NCBI RefSeq assembly: GCF_030295745.1
Contig: NZ_AP027291.1
Span: forward strand, 2,976,001 to 3,040,000
Length of the DNA: 64,000 bases
Direction of reading: 5' to 3'
Source of the DNA: Mycolicibacterium sp. TUM20985
GTDB lineage: Bacteria; Actinomycetota; Actinomycetes; Mycobacteriales; Mycobacteriaceae
The notes under the pieces are model-generated. The model made no database searches, had not been told where the DNA came from, and saw only the letters and a list, made by a program, of their open reading frames with translations. Made by a program: the position numbers and the translations under genes. Positions within the stretch are counted from its first letter, which is position 1. Each line of letters starts with the position of its first letter. This document shows positions 8,871-21,000 of the stretch, one piece after another.

Positions 8871-9683
8871 TCACTCTTCCACCGCCGTGGCCAGGTACTC
8901 GTCGGTCGGGCGATCCCCGGTCCACGAAACCTGCAGCACACCAAGCGGTTCTGGCTGGTCAAATGCTACCGCGTGGGCACGGAACAATTCGAGCAGCGCC
9001 ATGAAGCGGCCGACGATCTCGATCGTCGCCCCGCAGTCGGCGACCAGGTCCGAGAACGACGCCCACGCCCCGATCCCGCGCTCCTCGAGCATGCTCAGCA
9101 ATCGCCGCGCCTGCTCGGGGACCGACACGCCTTGGACGTGCAAATGGTCGGTGCCGACGGTCGGGACCGGCCGCGGCGTGAATGCCGCCGCCGCGATCTG
9201 GGCGAAGCTATCGGCGTCGACACCCAGCATGACCTCGGGTAACAGGTCGGCGAACTGGTCCTCGAGCGACACCGCCCGCGGATAGCTGCGCAAGGCGGCG
9301 GCCTCGAGTTCGGCGAACATCACGGCGACGTGCTTGAACGCGCGGTACTGCAGCAGCCGAGCGAACAGCAGATCGCGAACCTCGAGCAGGGCGAGGTCCT
9401 CCTCGTCGTGCACCTCGCCCGCGGGCAGCAATCGGGCCGCCTTGAGGTCCAGGAGGGTGGCGGCAATCACGAGGAATGCGGTGGTCTCGTCGAGCTCCAG
9501 CTGCGGGCCGATGTGCTTGGTGTAGGCGATGAAGTCGTCGGTCACCTGGTGCAGTGCGACCTCGGTCACGTCCATCCGATGCGCGAAGATCAGCTGTAGC
9601 AGCAGGTCGAAGGGGCCTTCGAAGTTGCTGAGCCGAACCTGGAATCCCGCCTGCGGTGACGCTTCCCGTGCCGGCGAACTCAC
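8871..9683 (-). CDS. scpA: Segregation and condensation protein ScpA (kleisin)
   Basis: 270 residues. Kleisin that bridges SMC heads in the condensin complex. The N-terminus FQVRLSNFEGPFDLLLQLI is the ScpA signature, followed by FLVIAATLLDLKAARLLP. The C-terminal winged helix contains FMALLELFRAHAVAFDQPEPLG. GTG start overlaps the parA stop by 4 nt (GTGA). No smc gene is in the window; smc is normally elsewhere on the chromosome. Confidence 0.95.
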   Translation of the reverse strand: MSSPAREASPQAGFQVRLSNFEGPFDLLLQLIFAHRMDVTEVALHQVTDDFIAYTKHIGPQLELDETTAFLVIAATLLDLKAARLLPAGEVHDEEDLALLEVRDLLFARLLQYRAFKHVAVMFAELEAAALRSYPRAVSLEDQFADLLPEVMLGVDADSFAQIAAAAFTPRPVPTVGTDHLHVQGVSVPEQARRLLSMLEERGIGAWASFSDLVADCGATIEIVGRFMALLELFRAHAVAFDQPEPLGVLQVSWTGDRPTDEYLATAVEE

Positions 9684-10561
9684 GCGCCGAACCGGTCGAT
9701 GACCTCACGCGCCAGCGCCCGATATGCCACCGCGCCACCGGATTTCGGTGCCCACGTCGTGATCGGTTCACCGGCCACGCTGGTCTCGGGGAAGCGCACG
9801 GTGCGGGTGATGACGGTGTCGAACACCAAGTCGCCGAACTGTTCGAGCACCCTGGCCATCACCTCTCGCGAGTTGACGGTGCGTGGGTCGAACCGGGTGA
9901 TCAGGATGCCGCCGATGTCCAGCTTCGGGTTGAGCCGGTCCTTCACCTTGGCGACCGTGTCGGTCAGCAGGGCCAGGCCACGAAGCGAGAAGTACTCGCA
10001 CTCGGTCGGGATGATGACACTGTCTGCGCAGGCCAGCCCGTTGACGGTGAGCAGGCCGAGGGACGGCTGGCAGTCGATCAGGACGTAGTCGTACCGGTCC
10101 AGTACCGGATGTAGCGACCGGGACAGGGAGTGCTCGCGGCCGACCTCGTTGACCAGCTGGATCTCCGCCGCCGACAGGTCGATGTTGCTCGGCACGAGGT
10201 CCATGCCCTTGACGCGGGTCTTGATCAGTACGTCGTCGATCGACACCCGTGGCTCGATCAGCAGGTTGTGCACGGTGTGGTCCAGCTCGTAGTGCGGGAC
10301 GCCGAGCCCGGCGGACAGCGCACCCTGGGGGTCGAGGTCGACGAGCAATACCCGTCGCCCGTACTCGGCGAGGCTGGCTCCCAGATTGATGGTCGACGTG
10401 GTCTTGCCGACGCCGCCCTTCTGGTTGCACATCGCGATGACCTTGGCCGGGCCGTGCACGCTCTTCGGTTTGGGTTCCGGGACTAGCCGGGGTGGACGAC
10501 CCGTGTGCCCCGCCGCGTCTGAGATTCCAGAGCCGTCGGTGGTACCAGCGTCGTCGGTCAC
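9680..10561 (-). CDS. parA: ParA/Soj-family ATPase
   Basis: 293 residues from GTG 10561; a TTG at 10585 would give 301. Deviant Walker A KGGVGKTTSTINLGAS (the MinD/ParA lysine), Walker A' LLVDLDPQG, and DYVLIDCQPSLG. The 40-residue hydrophilic N-terminus varies in the family. No parB follows; scpA-scpB do, so it probably acts with condensin in chromosome organisation rather than as a plasmid-type partition system. I prefer GTG 10561 because a short frame (10605-10558) ends on it in a GTGA overlap. Orthologue of Rv1708 by context. Confidence 0.9.
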   Translation of the reverse strand: MTDDAGTTDGSGISDAAGHTGRPPRLVPEPKPKSVHGPAKVIAMCNQKGGVGKTTSTINLGASLAEYGRRVLLVDLDPQGALSAGLGVPHYELDHTVHNLLIEPRVSIDDVLIKTRVKGMDLVPSNIDLSAAEIQLVNEVGREHSLSRSLHPVLDRYDYVLIDCQPSLGLLTVNGLACADSVIIPTECEYFSLRGLALLTDTVAKVKDRLNPKLDIGGILITRFDPRTVNSREVMARVLEQFGDLVFDTVITRTVRFPETSVAGEPITTWAPKSGGAVAYRALAREVIDRFGA

Positions 10562-10605
10562 GCGGGACCGCCGCCGGTCAGACAACCTACGGGCTTGGCG
10601 AACAT
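10558..10605 (-). CDS. Candidate 15-codon leader ORF overlapping the parA start
   Basis: ATG at 10605 opens a frame coding MFAKPVGCLTGGGPA and stops with TGA at 10558-10560, overlapping the parA GTG by 4 nt. A SigA-like -10 (TAAACT, 10613-10618) lies 7 nt upstream of the ATG, so transcription would begin at or next to the A of ATG, giving a leaderless mRNA. No good -35 is visible. Leaderless translation followed by re-initiation at parA is a plausible inference; there is no coding-bias evidence in so short a frame. Confidence 0.35.
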   Translation of the reverse strand: MFAKPVGCLTGGGPA

Positions 10606-10672
10606 CGCTTGGAGTTTAACGGGATGAGAACGCCGTGGACGCCAGACCCGCGAGGCGGAGGTCGAGAACAAT

Positions 10673-11842
10673 CTAGAAGAGCTTGTTCTTCTTCGGTCGA
10701 CTGGCCTCCGCGATCGCCCGGGCGATGCGGGCCGCCATCCGCTCCGCCTGCGTGGACGTGTAGCCGATCAGCGACGGCCTCGACCACAGCCCGAGGAACC
10801 ACAGCCCGGGTTCGGCGGCGACGTCACCACCAAACCAGGGCATACCTGCGTCGGTCAGCACCCCGAGGTGGCCCACCAGGGGCTCCAGCCCGCAACGGTA
10901 GCCCGTCGCGGCGATCACCACGTCGGCGTCCAGGCGGGTGCGGTCGGTCAGCACGGCCAAGCCGTCGTCGAACGAGGTCAGCGCCTCGACGACCTCGATG
11001 GAGCGGTCCCGGATCGCGTCGATCACCTCGTCGTCGACCAGCGAGGGCGCCACCTGCAACCGATGGGCCCGGGTGAACGGACCCTCCTCGGGGATCGGCA
11101 GGCCGAACTCGCTCAGGTCGCCGAACGCCGACAACCGGGCGCGCCGCGAGATTGCGTCCGCCAGCCGCGGCGGCAAATGGAACAACGGCCGTGAGACGAC
11201 GTCGTTCGACCGGCCGGCGGGCCCATTGCGCGGCATCACGTTGGGCGGGGTGCGGACCGACAGCCACACCTTGGCGGCTCCCCCGGTCGCGAGGTCGTGG
11301 GCGATCTCCATGCCCGATGAGCCCGCGCCGACGACCACCACCCGCTGGCCGGCGAACGGCGTCGGGTTCCGGTACGCCGAGGAATGCAGCACCTCACCGG
11401 TGAACGACGCCGCGCCGGGCCAGTCCGGCAGGAAGGGCGTGTGGGCGTAACCGGTCGCGACCACGACGTGCGCGGCGCCGATGATGCCGTCCGGGGTGAC
11501 GACGCCCCACCCGCTGGGCTTGCGCCGCACCACCCGTTCGACGGCTGTGCCGAGCCGGAGCTCGATACCCCGCTCACCGCAGTGTTCCTCGAGGTGGGCA
11601 ACGACGTGGTCGCGTGTCGGGAATAGCGGAGTTCCCGTGGGATACGGGCGTTTTGGCAGATGTGAGTACTGGCGTCCGGTATTGAGGCGTAGCCGGTCAT
11701 ACCGGGACCGCCACGACGCTCCGACCCGTTCGGCTCGATCCACCACCACCGACTTGACCGAGAGGTCACCGAGGCACAGAGCAGCCGCCAGACCCGCCGT
11801 GCCCGCACCGATGACGACCACGTCGTTCTCCGGTGCGTTCAT
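10673..11842 (-). CDS. FAD-dependent NAD(P)-binding monooxygenase (FMO/CzcO-like)
   Basis: 389 residues from ATG 11842, 2 nt after the xerD stop. The FAD Rossmann motif VVVIGAGTAGLAAALCLG is at the N-terminus and the NAD(P) motif VVVVGAGSSGMEIAHDLA in the middle, with ATGYAHTPFLPDW and IAATGYRCGLE, typical of flavin-containing or CzcO-type oxidoreductases. WRSRYDRLRLNT after the first domain is characteristic of this group. Cytosolic; substrate unknown, possibly hydroxylation or Baeyer-Villiger oxidation of a small lipophilic compound. Its place between xerD and parA is a variable spot among mycobacteria (M. tuberculosis has several other genes there). Confidence 0.86.
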   Translation of the reverse strand: MNAPENDVVVIGAGTAGLAAALCLGDLSVKSVVVDRAERVGASWRSRYDRLRLNTGRQYSHLPKRPYPTGTPLFPTRDHVVAHLEEHCGERGIELRLGTAVERVVRRKPSGWGVVTPDGIIGAAHVVVATGYAHTPFLPDWPGAASFTGEVLHSSAYRNPTPFAGQRVVVVGAGSSGMEIAHDLATGGAAKVWLSVRTPPNVMPRNGPAGRSNDVVSRPLFHLPPRLADAISRRARLSAFGDLSEFGLPIPEEGPFTRAHRLQVAPSLVDDEVIDAIRDRSIEVVEALTSFDDGLAVLTDRTRLDADVVIAATGYRCGLEPLVGHLGVLTDAGMPWFGGDVAAEPGLWFLGLWSRPSLIGYTSTQAERMAARIARAIAEASRPKKNKLF

Positions 11843-11844
11843 CG

Positions 11845-12788
11845 TCACCGCGCCCGCGGATGCGCGCCGGCCCACACCTCTCGCAGCGCCGACACCGTCA
11901 CCAGCGTGTAGATCTGGGTGGTGGTCACCGAGGCGTGGCCCAGCAGTTCCTGCACGACGCGGACGTCGGCGCCACCTTCGAGCAGATGCGTCGCGAACGA
12001 GTGCCGCAGCGTGTGCGGTGACACCGACGCCGAGATGCCGGCTCGTTCGGCGGAGTCCTGCAGTACCTGCCAGGCGCTCTGCCGGGACAGTCGGCCGCCA
12101 CGGGCGTTGAGGAAGATGGCGGGCGTGCTCTTGCCGCGCAGGGCAAGATCCGGACGGCCGCGGACGAAGTAGGCATCGAGGGCGCTGACCGCGGGTCTGC
12201 CGATCGGCACCAGCCGCTGCTTGCCGCCCTTGCCGCGGAGCAGAACCGACCGGGACTGGGTGTCGACGTCATCGACGTCGAGGCCCACCGCCTCGGAGAT
12301 CCGCGCGCCGGTCGAGTACAGCACCTCCAGCAGCGCACGGTTCCGCAGGGTCAGCGGGCCGTCGGTCTCGCTGTCACCGCCCGCACCCTCCAGGAGCGCG
12401 ACCACCTCGTCGAGGCTGATGCTCTTCGGGAGGCGACGGGTCGGCGTGGGCGGCTTGACCGCACGGGCCACGTCGAGTGTGGTCAACCCCTCGGCCTCGG
12501 CGAAGCGGTGAAATCCGCGCACCGCGATCAGGGCGCGGGCCGCCGACACCGCCGACAGCGGCACACTGCCCTGATCCTCGTCACCCAGTCGCAGCGCCAC
12601 GAGGAAGTCGCTGACGTCGTCCTCGACGACCTTGTCCACGTCGTCGATGCCGCGCGCCGAGAGGTGTGCGGCGTACCGGCGCAGGTCCCGGCGATACGAG
12701 CTGAGGGTGTTGGCGGCCACGCCGCGTTCGATCGTCAGGTGGTCCAGGTACCCCTGAAGTTGGTCGTCGAGTAGCCGGACCGCGATGG

Positions 12789-12792
<4 letters not shown>
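11845..12792 (-). CDS. xerD: Tyrosine recombinase XerD
   Basis: 315 residues from GTG 12792, overlapping the NUDIX stop (GTGA). Chromosome dimer resolution at dif with XerC, controlled by FtsK. The SAM-like core-binding domain ([30 protein letters not shown], start given here as two parts: residues about 6-25 and 26-35) precedes the catalytic domain with [12 protein letters not shown] (Arg), [19 protein letters not shown] (His, Arg), [15 protein letters not shown] (His, Tyr). A complete catalytic set, unlike the integrase at the left edge. Orthologue of Rv1701. Confidence 0.94.
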
Positions 12793-15201
<2,409 letters not shown>

Positions 15202-15245
15202 TCACCCTAACACCGACACCGACAAGTCGTCGCTGACGCGCCGGT

Positions 15246-16187
15246 CTACTGGGCGACGGTGACCGACGCGGCGCCACGGCCGATGCCGTACTGCCCGGGG
15301 CGACCACCATCGGTCATCTCCTGCAGTGCCAGCACCGCGGTGATGCGACCGGACGGACTGTCGACGTCGTCGACGGTGCTCACCGCATCGGCGAGGCCGG
15401 CGTCCGACCGGACCACCGCAACGGCACCCGTCCCGGTGGCCGAGCCGTCACGCCCCGCGATGAGCGTGCCGGCGCCGTGCGGTGCCAGACCCGCCGCGAA
15501 TCGTGCGACGGTCGCACCCTGGTTGCCCGCGTCGTCGGCCAAGCCGCCGCCGGTGACCACGAGCGCCGTATCCGCCGCGCCGATCCGTTCCGTGCCGTAG
15601 GTGAGGAAGCCGGTGTCGCGCAGGGCCGTCAGCACCGCGTCGCGCTGGGGGTCGTCGACGGCCGGGGCGGCCGGGTCCCTGCCGGTCAACATCGCGATGC
15701 CGAGCAGGTCACCCGCCTGCGAACCCTGGTCGACCGACGTGGTGCTCAGCTGTCGACCGGCCGGCACGATCGGCGAATTCACCACGGACAGCAGCTTTTC
15801 CGAGGAGTTGGCGTCGACGAATTCCTGTGTCAGGGCGATGGTGCCCGTCACCGCGCCGCCGGCGTCACCGATCAGCCGTGACATCGCGTCGACGTCGTCG
15901 TCGGCGGCATCCGGGGTGCGGAACATCACCACCGACTTGCCCTTCAACGCGTCGCGCAGGATGCGCGGTGACATCTGCGCATCGAACTCGCCTGCCGCCC
16001 CGAGCTTCTCGTTGAGGACGTTCTTCTCGTCGGTCAGCCCGTTGATCTGATTCTGCATCTGGGTCTTGTCGTCCTTGAGACCCGCGAGGAGCGTGTTGGA
16101 CAACAGACCGGACCCCAGGGCCACGCCGATCGCCAGCGCCAGGAAGACGGCGGCCAGCGAGATGGCATGCGAGCGTAGGGAAATCAC
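15246..16187 (-). CDS. mctB: SteB / MctB family protein (single-pass envelope protein)
   Basis: 313 residues, GTG start with GGAGG 5-6 nt upstream. One N-terminal transmembrane helix (AISLAAVFLALAIGVALGSG), then a short coiled coil (KDDKTQMQNQINGLTDEKNV) and a globular extracytoplasmic domain. The M. tuberculosis orthologue Rv1698 was described as the copper channel MctB; the corynebacterial homologue is SteB, which works with SteA in cell separation. The neighbour 31 bp upstream is steA, which supports a SteA partner role. I see no beta-barrel evidence in the primary sequence. Confidence 0.88.
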   Translation of the reverse strand: MISLRSHAISLAAVFLALAIGVALGSGLLSNTLLAGLKDDKTQMQNQINGLTDEKNVLNEKLGAAGEFDAQMSPRILRDALKGKSVVMFRTPDAADDDVDAMSRLIGDAGGAVTGTIALTQEFVDANSSEKLLSVVNSPIVPAGRQLSTTSVDQGSQAGDLLGIAMLTGRDPAAPAVDDPQRDAVLTALRDTGFLTYGTERIGAADTALVVTGGGLADDAGNQGATVARFAAGLAPHGAGTLIAGRDGSATGTGAVAVVRSDAGLADAVSTVDDVDSPSGRITAVLALQEMTDGGRPGQYGIGRGAASVTVAQ

Positions 16188-16218
16188 GAAACCTCCGACA
16201 GAAGTGACGAGCTGAGGG

Positions 16219-17403
16219 TCAGGTGACCAGGCCCTGCACCCACAGGGAGAACTGATTCCAGTACTGCGTCACCCATTCGATGACGACGGCATCCGCCCGC
16301 GACACCCACAGGGCCGCGATGACGGCGATCAGCATCGCGAGCACCAGCAGGGCGATCGCCCCGCCGGACACCCGGCTGCGGTAGAGCGTGGCGACGGCCT
16401 TGGCGTCGACCAACTTCTCGCCGACCTTGAGACGGGTCAGGAACGTCGACGGGTTGCTCTGCTGACGGGTGCGATCGAAGAACTCCTCGATGCTGGCCTT
16501 GTGGCCGGCGGTGACGATCAGCGACGCGCCGTGGTGGTCGCAGAGCAGCATCGCCAGGTCGGCGGCCGACCCGGCGGCGGGGAACGTCATCGCGCCCACA
16601 CCGAGGTCCTGAATGCGTTCGAGGCCCTTGGCGTGCCCATCGGCGTCGGCAGGCAGCACCACCTGGGCGCCGGACCGCAGTACCTCGACGCTCATCTCCT
16701 CGGGATCGCCGACGATCAGCGCCGGGCGATGACCCGCCTTGCGCAGCACGTCCGCGCCTGCGCCGACGCCGACCAGCACCGGCTGATACTCCTTGATGAA
16801 CGGCTTGAGCGCCTTGAGGTCCTCGGCGGCGTCGGCCTCGTCGGCGACGATCACGACGTGTCGGCGGTGCAGATCGATGTCGATGTCCGGGATGCCCATG
16901 CCGTCGATCAGCAGCGGGCTCTCGCTGCGGATGAACTCGATGGTGTTGCCCGCGAACGCTTCCAGGTGCGCGACCAGACCGCTCTTCGCCTCGTGCATGA
17001 GGTCGCGGATCTCTTCGTCGGTGCGCTCGGTGCCTACCGCGAGGCGGCGGTCACCGGAGTACACGCCGCCGTTGTACAGCCGGACCTTGGCACCGTCCTT
17101 GATCTTCTTGAAGACCTCGGGGCCCGCCTCGTCGATCAGCATGACGCCGTTGGCCACCAACACCTCGGGGCCCAGGTTCGGGTAACGACCGGAGATGGAC
17201 GGCGACGCGTTGACCACGGCGGCGACGTTCGCTTCGACCAGTGCATCGGCGGTGATGCGGTCGAGGTCGAGGGCATCCATGACGACGACGTCACCGGGTC
17301 CGACCCGTCGCAGCAGCCGGTCGATGTCGCGATCGACGCGGGCCGTGCCGGACACCCCGGGTCGTGAACCGGCATTACGCGAGAGCAACGCTGACATCTT
17401 CAT
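16219..17403 (-). CDS. steA: Cytokinetic ring / cell separation protein SteA
   Basis: 394 residues from ATG 17403 (MKMSALLSRNAGSRPGV); the frame extends seven codons further. Cytoplasmic domain with a thiamin-pyrophosphokinase-like fold (PALIVGDPEEMS, VVIVADEADA, AAGSAADLAMLLC) and one C-terminal transmembrane helix (IALLVLAMLIAVIAALWV) followed by a 25-residue outside tail. In Corynebacterium SteA and SteB form a complex in the RipC-FtsEX pathway of daughter cell separation. A TPPK catalytic role is not supported by anything I can see. Followed by steB. Confidence 0.88.
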   Translation of the reverse strand: MKMSALLSRNAGSRPGVSGTARVDRDIDRLLRRVGPGDVVVMDALDLDRITADALVEANVAAVVNASPSISGRYPNLGPEVLVANGVMLIDEAGPEVFKKIKDGAKVRLYNGGVYSGDRRLAVGTERTDEEIRDLMHEAKSGLVAHLEAFAGNTIEFIRSESPLLIDGMGIPDIDIDLHRRHVVIVADEADAAEDLKALKPFIKEYQPVLVGVGAGADVLRKAGHRPALIVGDPEEMSVEVLRSGAQVVLPADADGHAKGLERIQDLGVGAMTFPAAGSAADLAMLLCDHHGASLIVTAGHKASIEEFFDRTRQQSNPSTFLTRLKVGEKLVDAKAVATLYRSRVSGGAIALLVLAMLIAVIAALWVSRADAVVIEWVTQYWNQFSLWVQGLVT

Positions 17404-17496
17404 GGTGGGGATTCTGTCGGCCAACCCTCAAGTTGAGGTGGAGGCGCGCCGTAACACCAGCCTCAGAAGTTACATTCCGTCACATCCGCAACACGA

Positions 17497-19269
17497 TCAG
17501 GCGGGCGTTTGGGTCTCGGATTCCCGTTGCGCGGATTCGAGCAGTTCGCGCGCGTGGGCGCGACCGCTGTCCGACTCGCCGAGTCCCGCCAGCATCCGGG
17601 CCAGCTCGCCGACCCTGTCGTCATCGTCGAGGCGTCGCACCTCGCTGGACTTGCCCTTGCCGCTGCTGCTGTCGACGACGAGGTGGACGTCGGCGTAGGC
17701 GGCCACCTGCGGTAGGTGCGTGACGACGATGACCTGGTGGGTGCGGGCCAGGCGGGCCAGGCGGCGTCCGATCTGCACCGCGGCCCGACCGCCGACGCCG
17801 GCATCCACCTCGTCGAACACCATCGTCGTACCCTCTGCCGACGCGGCCAGTACCACCTCGAGCGCCAGCATCACCCGGGACAGCTCGCCTCCCGATGCAC
17901 TCTTGGCCAGCGGCAACACGTCGGATCCGGTGTGCGGCGTGAAGCCGAACTCGACGGCGTCGACGCCGTCATGCCCGGCATGGACCGCCTCACCGGACGA
18001 CAGTTTCAGAGGGGCGGAGTCGTCGGCCCGTGCCAGCAGAGGGCCCACCCCGATGCTGAATCCGGCCCCCGACATCGCCAGTCCGGCCAGCTCCGCGGTG
18101 ACCGCCTTCGACATCGCCTTGGCGGCCTTGGTGCGTACCTTCGTGACGTCGGCCGCCGCGGCCACCACCTTGCCCTCGAGTTCGTCGACCCGTCGCTGCA
18201 GTCCGGTCAGAGCCTCTTCGGAGACGTCGAGCTGGGCCAACCGGGAGCGGGCGTCCAGGGCCCACGCCAACACACCGTCGACGTCGGCGGCGTATTTGCG
18301 GGTGAGGTTGCGCAGCTCGCCCTGCCGCGACAGCTTGCCCTCCAGAGTGCTTGCATCACTTGGTAATTCGGCCAGGTAGTCACCCAGCTCGGTCGACACG
18401 TCAGCGGAGATTGCCAGAACCTCACCGAGCCGGTCCCCCAGCGCACGCAGTGCCGAGTCGTCGGTCGCCTGCAGCGCGGCCTTGGCCTGACCGATCCAGT
18501 CGATCGCCGACACCGCGCCCTGGGCGGGCTCGTCGAGGTCACCGGACAGTGCCACCCGCGCCGTCTGGGCCGCGTCGCGCAGGGCATCCAGCTCGGACAG
18601 CCGGCGAATATCGGCCACCAGCGCGTCGTCCTCGCCGAGCTGCGGCGCGACGGCGTCGATCTCGTCGAGACCGAATTGCAGGCGGTCGGCCTCCAGCGCC
18701 AGTTCGCGGGCCCGTTGCCGGCGGTCGATTAGGTCGCGCCGCAGCGTCAGCCACTCGTCGCGCAGCGCCCGATAGCGCGCCAACGGCGACTCGACGTCGG
18801 CGAATCGGTCGAGTGCGGAACGCTGTTCATCGGACCGCATCAACCGCAGCTGATCGTTCTGACCATGCAGCGCAAGGAGTTCGGTGGTGAAGGTGCTCAG
18901 CGACTTCGCAGGCACACTTCGACCGCCGAGGTATGCCCGCGACGGACCGTCCCGGCTCACCGAGCGCGCGGCGATGACGCTGCCGTCGTCGTCGCGGTCC
19001 GCCCCCGAGGAGTCCAGGATCTCGTCCACGCGCTCGGCGACCGTTCCGGCGAGCTCGGTGGTGGTGAAGCGACCCTCGACGACGGCGCGCTCCGAACCCG
19101 ACCGGACCCGGCTGGCGTCGGCGCGCGCCCCGCCGAGGAGGTGCAGGCCGGTCACGACCATCGTCTTGCCCGCGCCGGTCTCCCCGGTCAGGACGGTGAG
19201 CCCACGGTCGAACTCGGCGGTGGCAGTCCTGATCGCGCCGAGTTCCTGGATGCGGATCTCAGCGAGCAC
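17497..19269 (-). CDS. recN: DNA repair protein RecN
   Basis: 590 residues. SMC-like ATPase acting early in double-strand break repair. Walker [12 protein letters not shown] at about residue 30, long central coiled coil (residues about 170-370), ABC signature [18 protein letters not shown], Walker [19 protein letters not shown], and the switch histidine [16 protein letters not shown] start overlaps the nadK stop by 11 nt. The 93-bp gap to steA holds no recognised terminator. Confidence 0.95.
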   Translation of the reverse strand: MLAEIRIQELGAIRTATAEFDRGLTVLTGETGAGKTMVVTGLHLLGGARADASRVRSGSERAVVEGRFTTTELAGTVAERVDEILDSSGADRDDDGSVIAARSVSRDGPSRAYLGGRSVPAKSLSTFTTELLALHGQNDQLRLMRSDEQRSALDRFADVESPLARYRALRDEWLTLRRDLIDRRQRARELALEADRLQFGLDEIDAVAPQLGEDDALVADIRRLSELDALRDAAQTARVALSGDLDEPAQGAVSAIDWIGQAKAALQATDDSALRALGDRLGEVLAISADVSTELGDYLAELPSDASTLEGKLSRQGELRNLTRKYAADVDGVLAWALDARSRLAQLDVSEEALTGLQRRVDELEGKVVAAAADVTKVRTKAAKAMSKAVTAELAGLAMSGAGFSIGVGPLLARADDSAPLKLSSGEAVHAGHDGVDAVEFGFTPHTGSDVLPLAKSASGGELSRVMLALEVVLAASAEGTTMVFDEVDAGVGGRAAVQIGRRLARLARTHQVIVVTHLPQVAAYADVHLVVDSSSGKGKSSEVRRLDDDDRVGELARMLAGLGESDSGRAHARELLESAQRESETQTPA

Positions 19270-20191
19270 TTTGCCCCCGCCAGCCGGTGACGGGCAACTG
19301 GAACTTGCGTACCAGTCGGTCGGTGAACGGTGCGCTGTCCAGGCGGATCCACTTCAGCGGCGTGCCGCAGCGGGTGACCTCGAGGCGTCCGCCGGCGGGC
19401 ACCACCATTTCGCGACGACCGTCGCAGAACACCATCGCGTCGTAGCCGGTGGACTCGACCTCGATCGCGATCGACGCGTCCGGACTGGTCACCATCGGCC
19501 GCGCGAACAGGGCGTGCGCATTGTTGGGGACCACCAGGATCGACTCGAGGTCGGGCCACAGAATGGGTCCGCCCGCCGAGAACGCGTACGCCGTGGACCC
19601 GGTCGGCGTCGAGACCAGCACGCCGTCGCACCCGAACGCCGAGACCGGGCGGCCGTCGACCTCGAGCACCACGCCCAGCACGCCCAGCCGCGGCCCCTTC
19701 TCGAGGCTGGCCTCGTTCAGCGCCCACCCGCGCTGCGTGATCTGGCCGTCCACGCGCACCACGATGTCGAGCGTCATCCGCTCCTCGACGCGGTAGTTGC
19801 GGGTGACCACCTGGTCGAGCACGGTGTCGATGGCGCCGGCCTCGGCTTCGGCGAGGAATCCGATGCGGCCGAGGTTGACCCCCAGCACCGGGATCTCGAC
19901 GTTGCGCGCGAGCTCGGCGGCACGCAGGAAGGTGCCGTCGCCGCCGAGGACGAGCACCAGCTCGCACCCCTCGGCGGCGTGTTCGTCGGCGTCGACGACG
20001 TGGATGTCGGTCCCGAGCGCGCTGATGTCGGCGGCACCGGAATAGAACGGCTGATGGTCCACCTGCTCGGCGGCGAGCACCTTCAGCCCGATGCCGTGCT
20101 CGGTCAGCACCTTCTCTACGCGGCGGGCGGTGTCGGTGGCCTCGTCACGACCGGTGTGCACGACGAGCAGAACCTGGCGTTCGCCGGTCAT
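19259..20191 (-). CDS. nadK: NAD kinase
   Basis: 310 residues. ATP- or polyphosphate-dependent phosphorylation of NAD to [16 protein letters not shown] holds the catalytic Asp, [11 protein letters not shown] the NE motif, [18 protein letters not shown] the glycine-rich motif. ATG start overlaps the tlyA stop by 4 nt (ATGA), and the 3' end overlaps recN by 11 nt, the same order as Rv1694-Rv1695-Rv1696. Confidence 0.95.
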   Translation of the reverse strand: MTGERQVLLVVHTGRDEATDTARRVEKVLTEHGIGLKVLAAEQVDHQPFYSGAADISALGTDIHVVDADEHAAEGCELVLVLGGDGTFLRAAELARNVEIPVLGVNLGRIGFLAEAEAGAIDTVLDQVVTRNYRVEERMTLDIVVRVDGQITQRGWALNEASLEKGPRLGVLGVVLEVDGRPVSAFGCDGVLVSTPTGSTAYAFSAGGPILWPDLESILVVPNNAHALFARPMVTSPDASIAIEVESTGYDAMVFCDGRREMVVPAGGRLEVTRCGTPLKWIRLDSAPFTDRLVRKFQLPVTGWRGQSAR

Positions 20192-20994
20192 TGGGGCCCT
20201 TCTTCGATGGCTCGGCGCACGGCATCCTCCAGTGACTCGCCCCGGAGGGGACTGTCGGTGGTGGCGCGAAGGCGGAGGAAGAACTCGACGTTCCCGGATG
20301 GGCCCGGCAGCGGACTGGAGGTGACGTCGACAGGATGCCAGCCGAGGTCGGCGGCCCGCCGCGCCACCGAGAGCACCGCGTCGGCCCTGATCGCTGGATC
20401 CGATACGACGCCACCCGGTCCGACGCGGTCCTTGCCCACTTCGAACTGTGGTTTCACCATGGGAACGATATCCGCGTCCGCCGACGCGCAGGACACCAGC
20501 GCAGGCAACACCGTCGCCAGCGAGATGAACGACAGGTCGGCGACCACCAGGTCGACCGGTCCGCCGATGGCCTCGGCGGTCAAGGCGCGGACGTTGGTGC
20601 GCTCCATGACGACCACCCGGTCATCGGACCGCAACGACCACGCCAGCTGGCCGTAGCCGACGTCGGCCGCGACGACCTCGCGCGCGCCACGATCCAGGAG
20701 CACCTCGGTGAAGCCGCCGGTCGACGCACCGGCATCCAGGCATCGGCGGCCGTCGGCCGTCACACCGAACGCGTCCAGCGCGCCGATGAGCTTGTGCGCG
20801 CCGCGCGACACCCAGCTGCGTTCGTCGGTGGTCACGGTGAGCTTGGCGTCGAGGCTCACGGCCGTCGCGGGCTTGGCGGCCGGCAAGCCGTCGATGCTGA
20901 CGCGGCCGGCGCCGATCAGCTCCGCCGCCTGCTGGCGCGACCGCGCCAGGCCACGCCGGACCAGCTCGGCATCAACACGAGCGCGCCGAGTCAC
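20188..20994 (-). CDS. tlyA: TlyA, 16S/23S rRNA 2'-O-methyltransferase
   Basis: 268 residues. In mycobacteria TlyA methylates 16S C1409 and 23S C1920, modifications needed for capreomycin/viomycin binding. N-terminal S4 domain ([20 protein letters not shown]), then an RrmJ-type SAM domain: [20 protein letters not shown] is motif I, with the catalytic lysine in VSRGAHKL, the Asp in VADLSFISL and a Lys in [12 protein letters not shown] start, 6 nt after the preceding small gene. Complete, no disruption, so susceptibility-type function is expected. Confidence 0.95.
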   Translation of the reverse strand: MTRRARVDAELVRRGLARSRQQAAELIGAGRVSIDGLPAAKPATAVSLDAKLTVTTDERSWVSRGAHKLIGALDAFGVTADGRRCLDAGASTGGFTEVLLDRGAREVVAADVGYGQLAWSLRSDDRVVVMERTNVRALTAEAIGGPVDLVVADLSFISLATVLPALVSCASADADIVPMVKPQFEVGKDRVGPGGVVSDPAIRADAVLSVARRAADLGWHPVDVTSSPLPGPSGNVEFFLRLRATTDSPLRGESLEDAVRRAIEEGPQ

Positions 20995-21000
20995 GTGTGC

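Noticed and set aside
18884..20656. 590-codon open frame on the plus strand across recN, nadK and tlyA
   Set aside because: Antisense shadow of three well-recognised genes in high-GC DNA; low-complexity Arg/His-rich translation with no recognisable domain.
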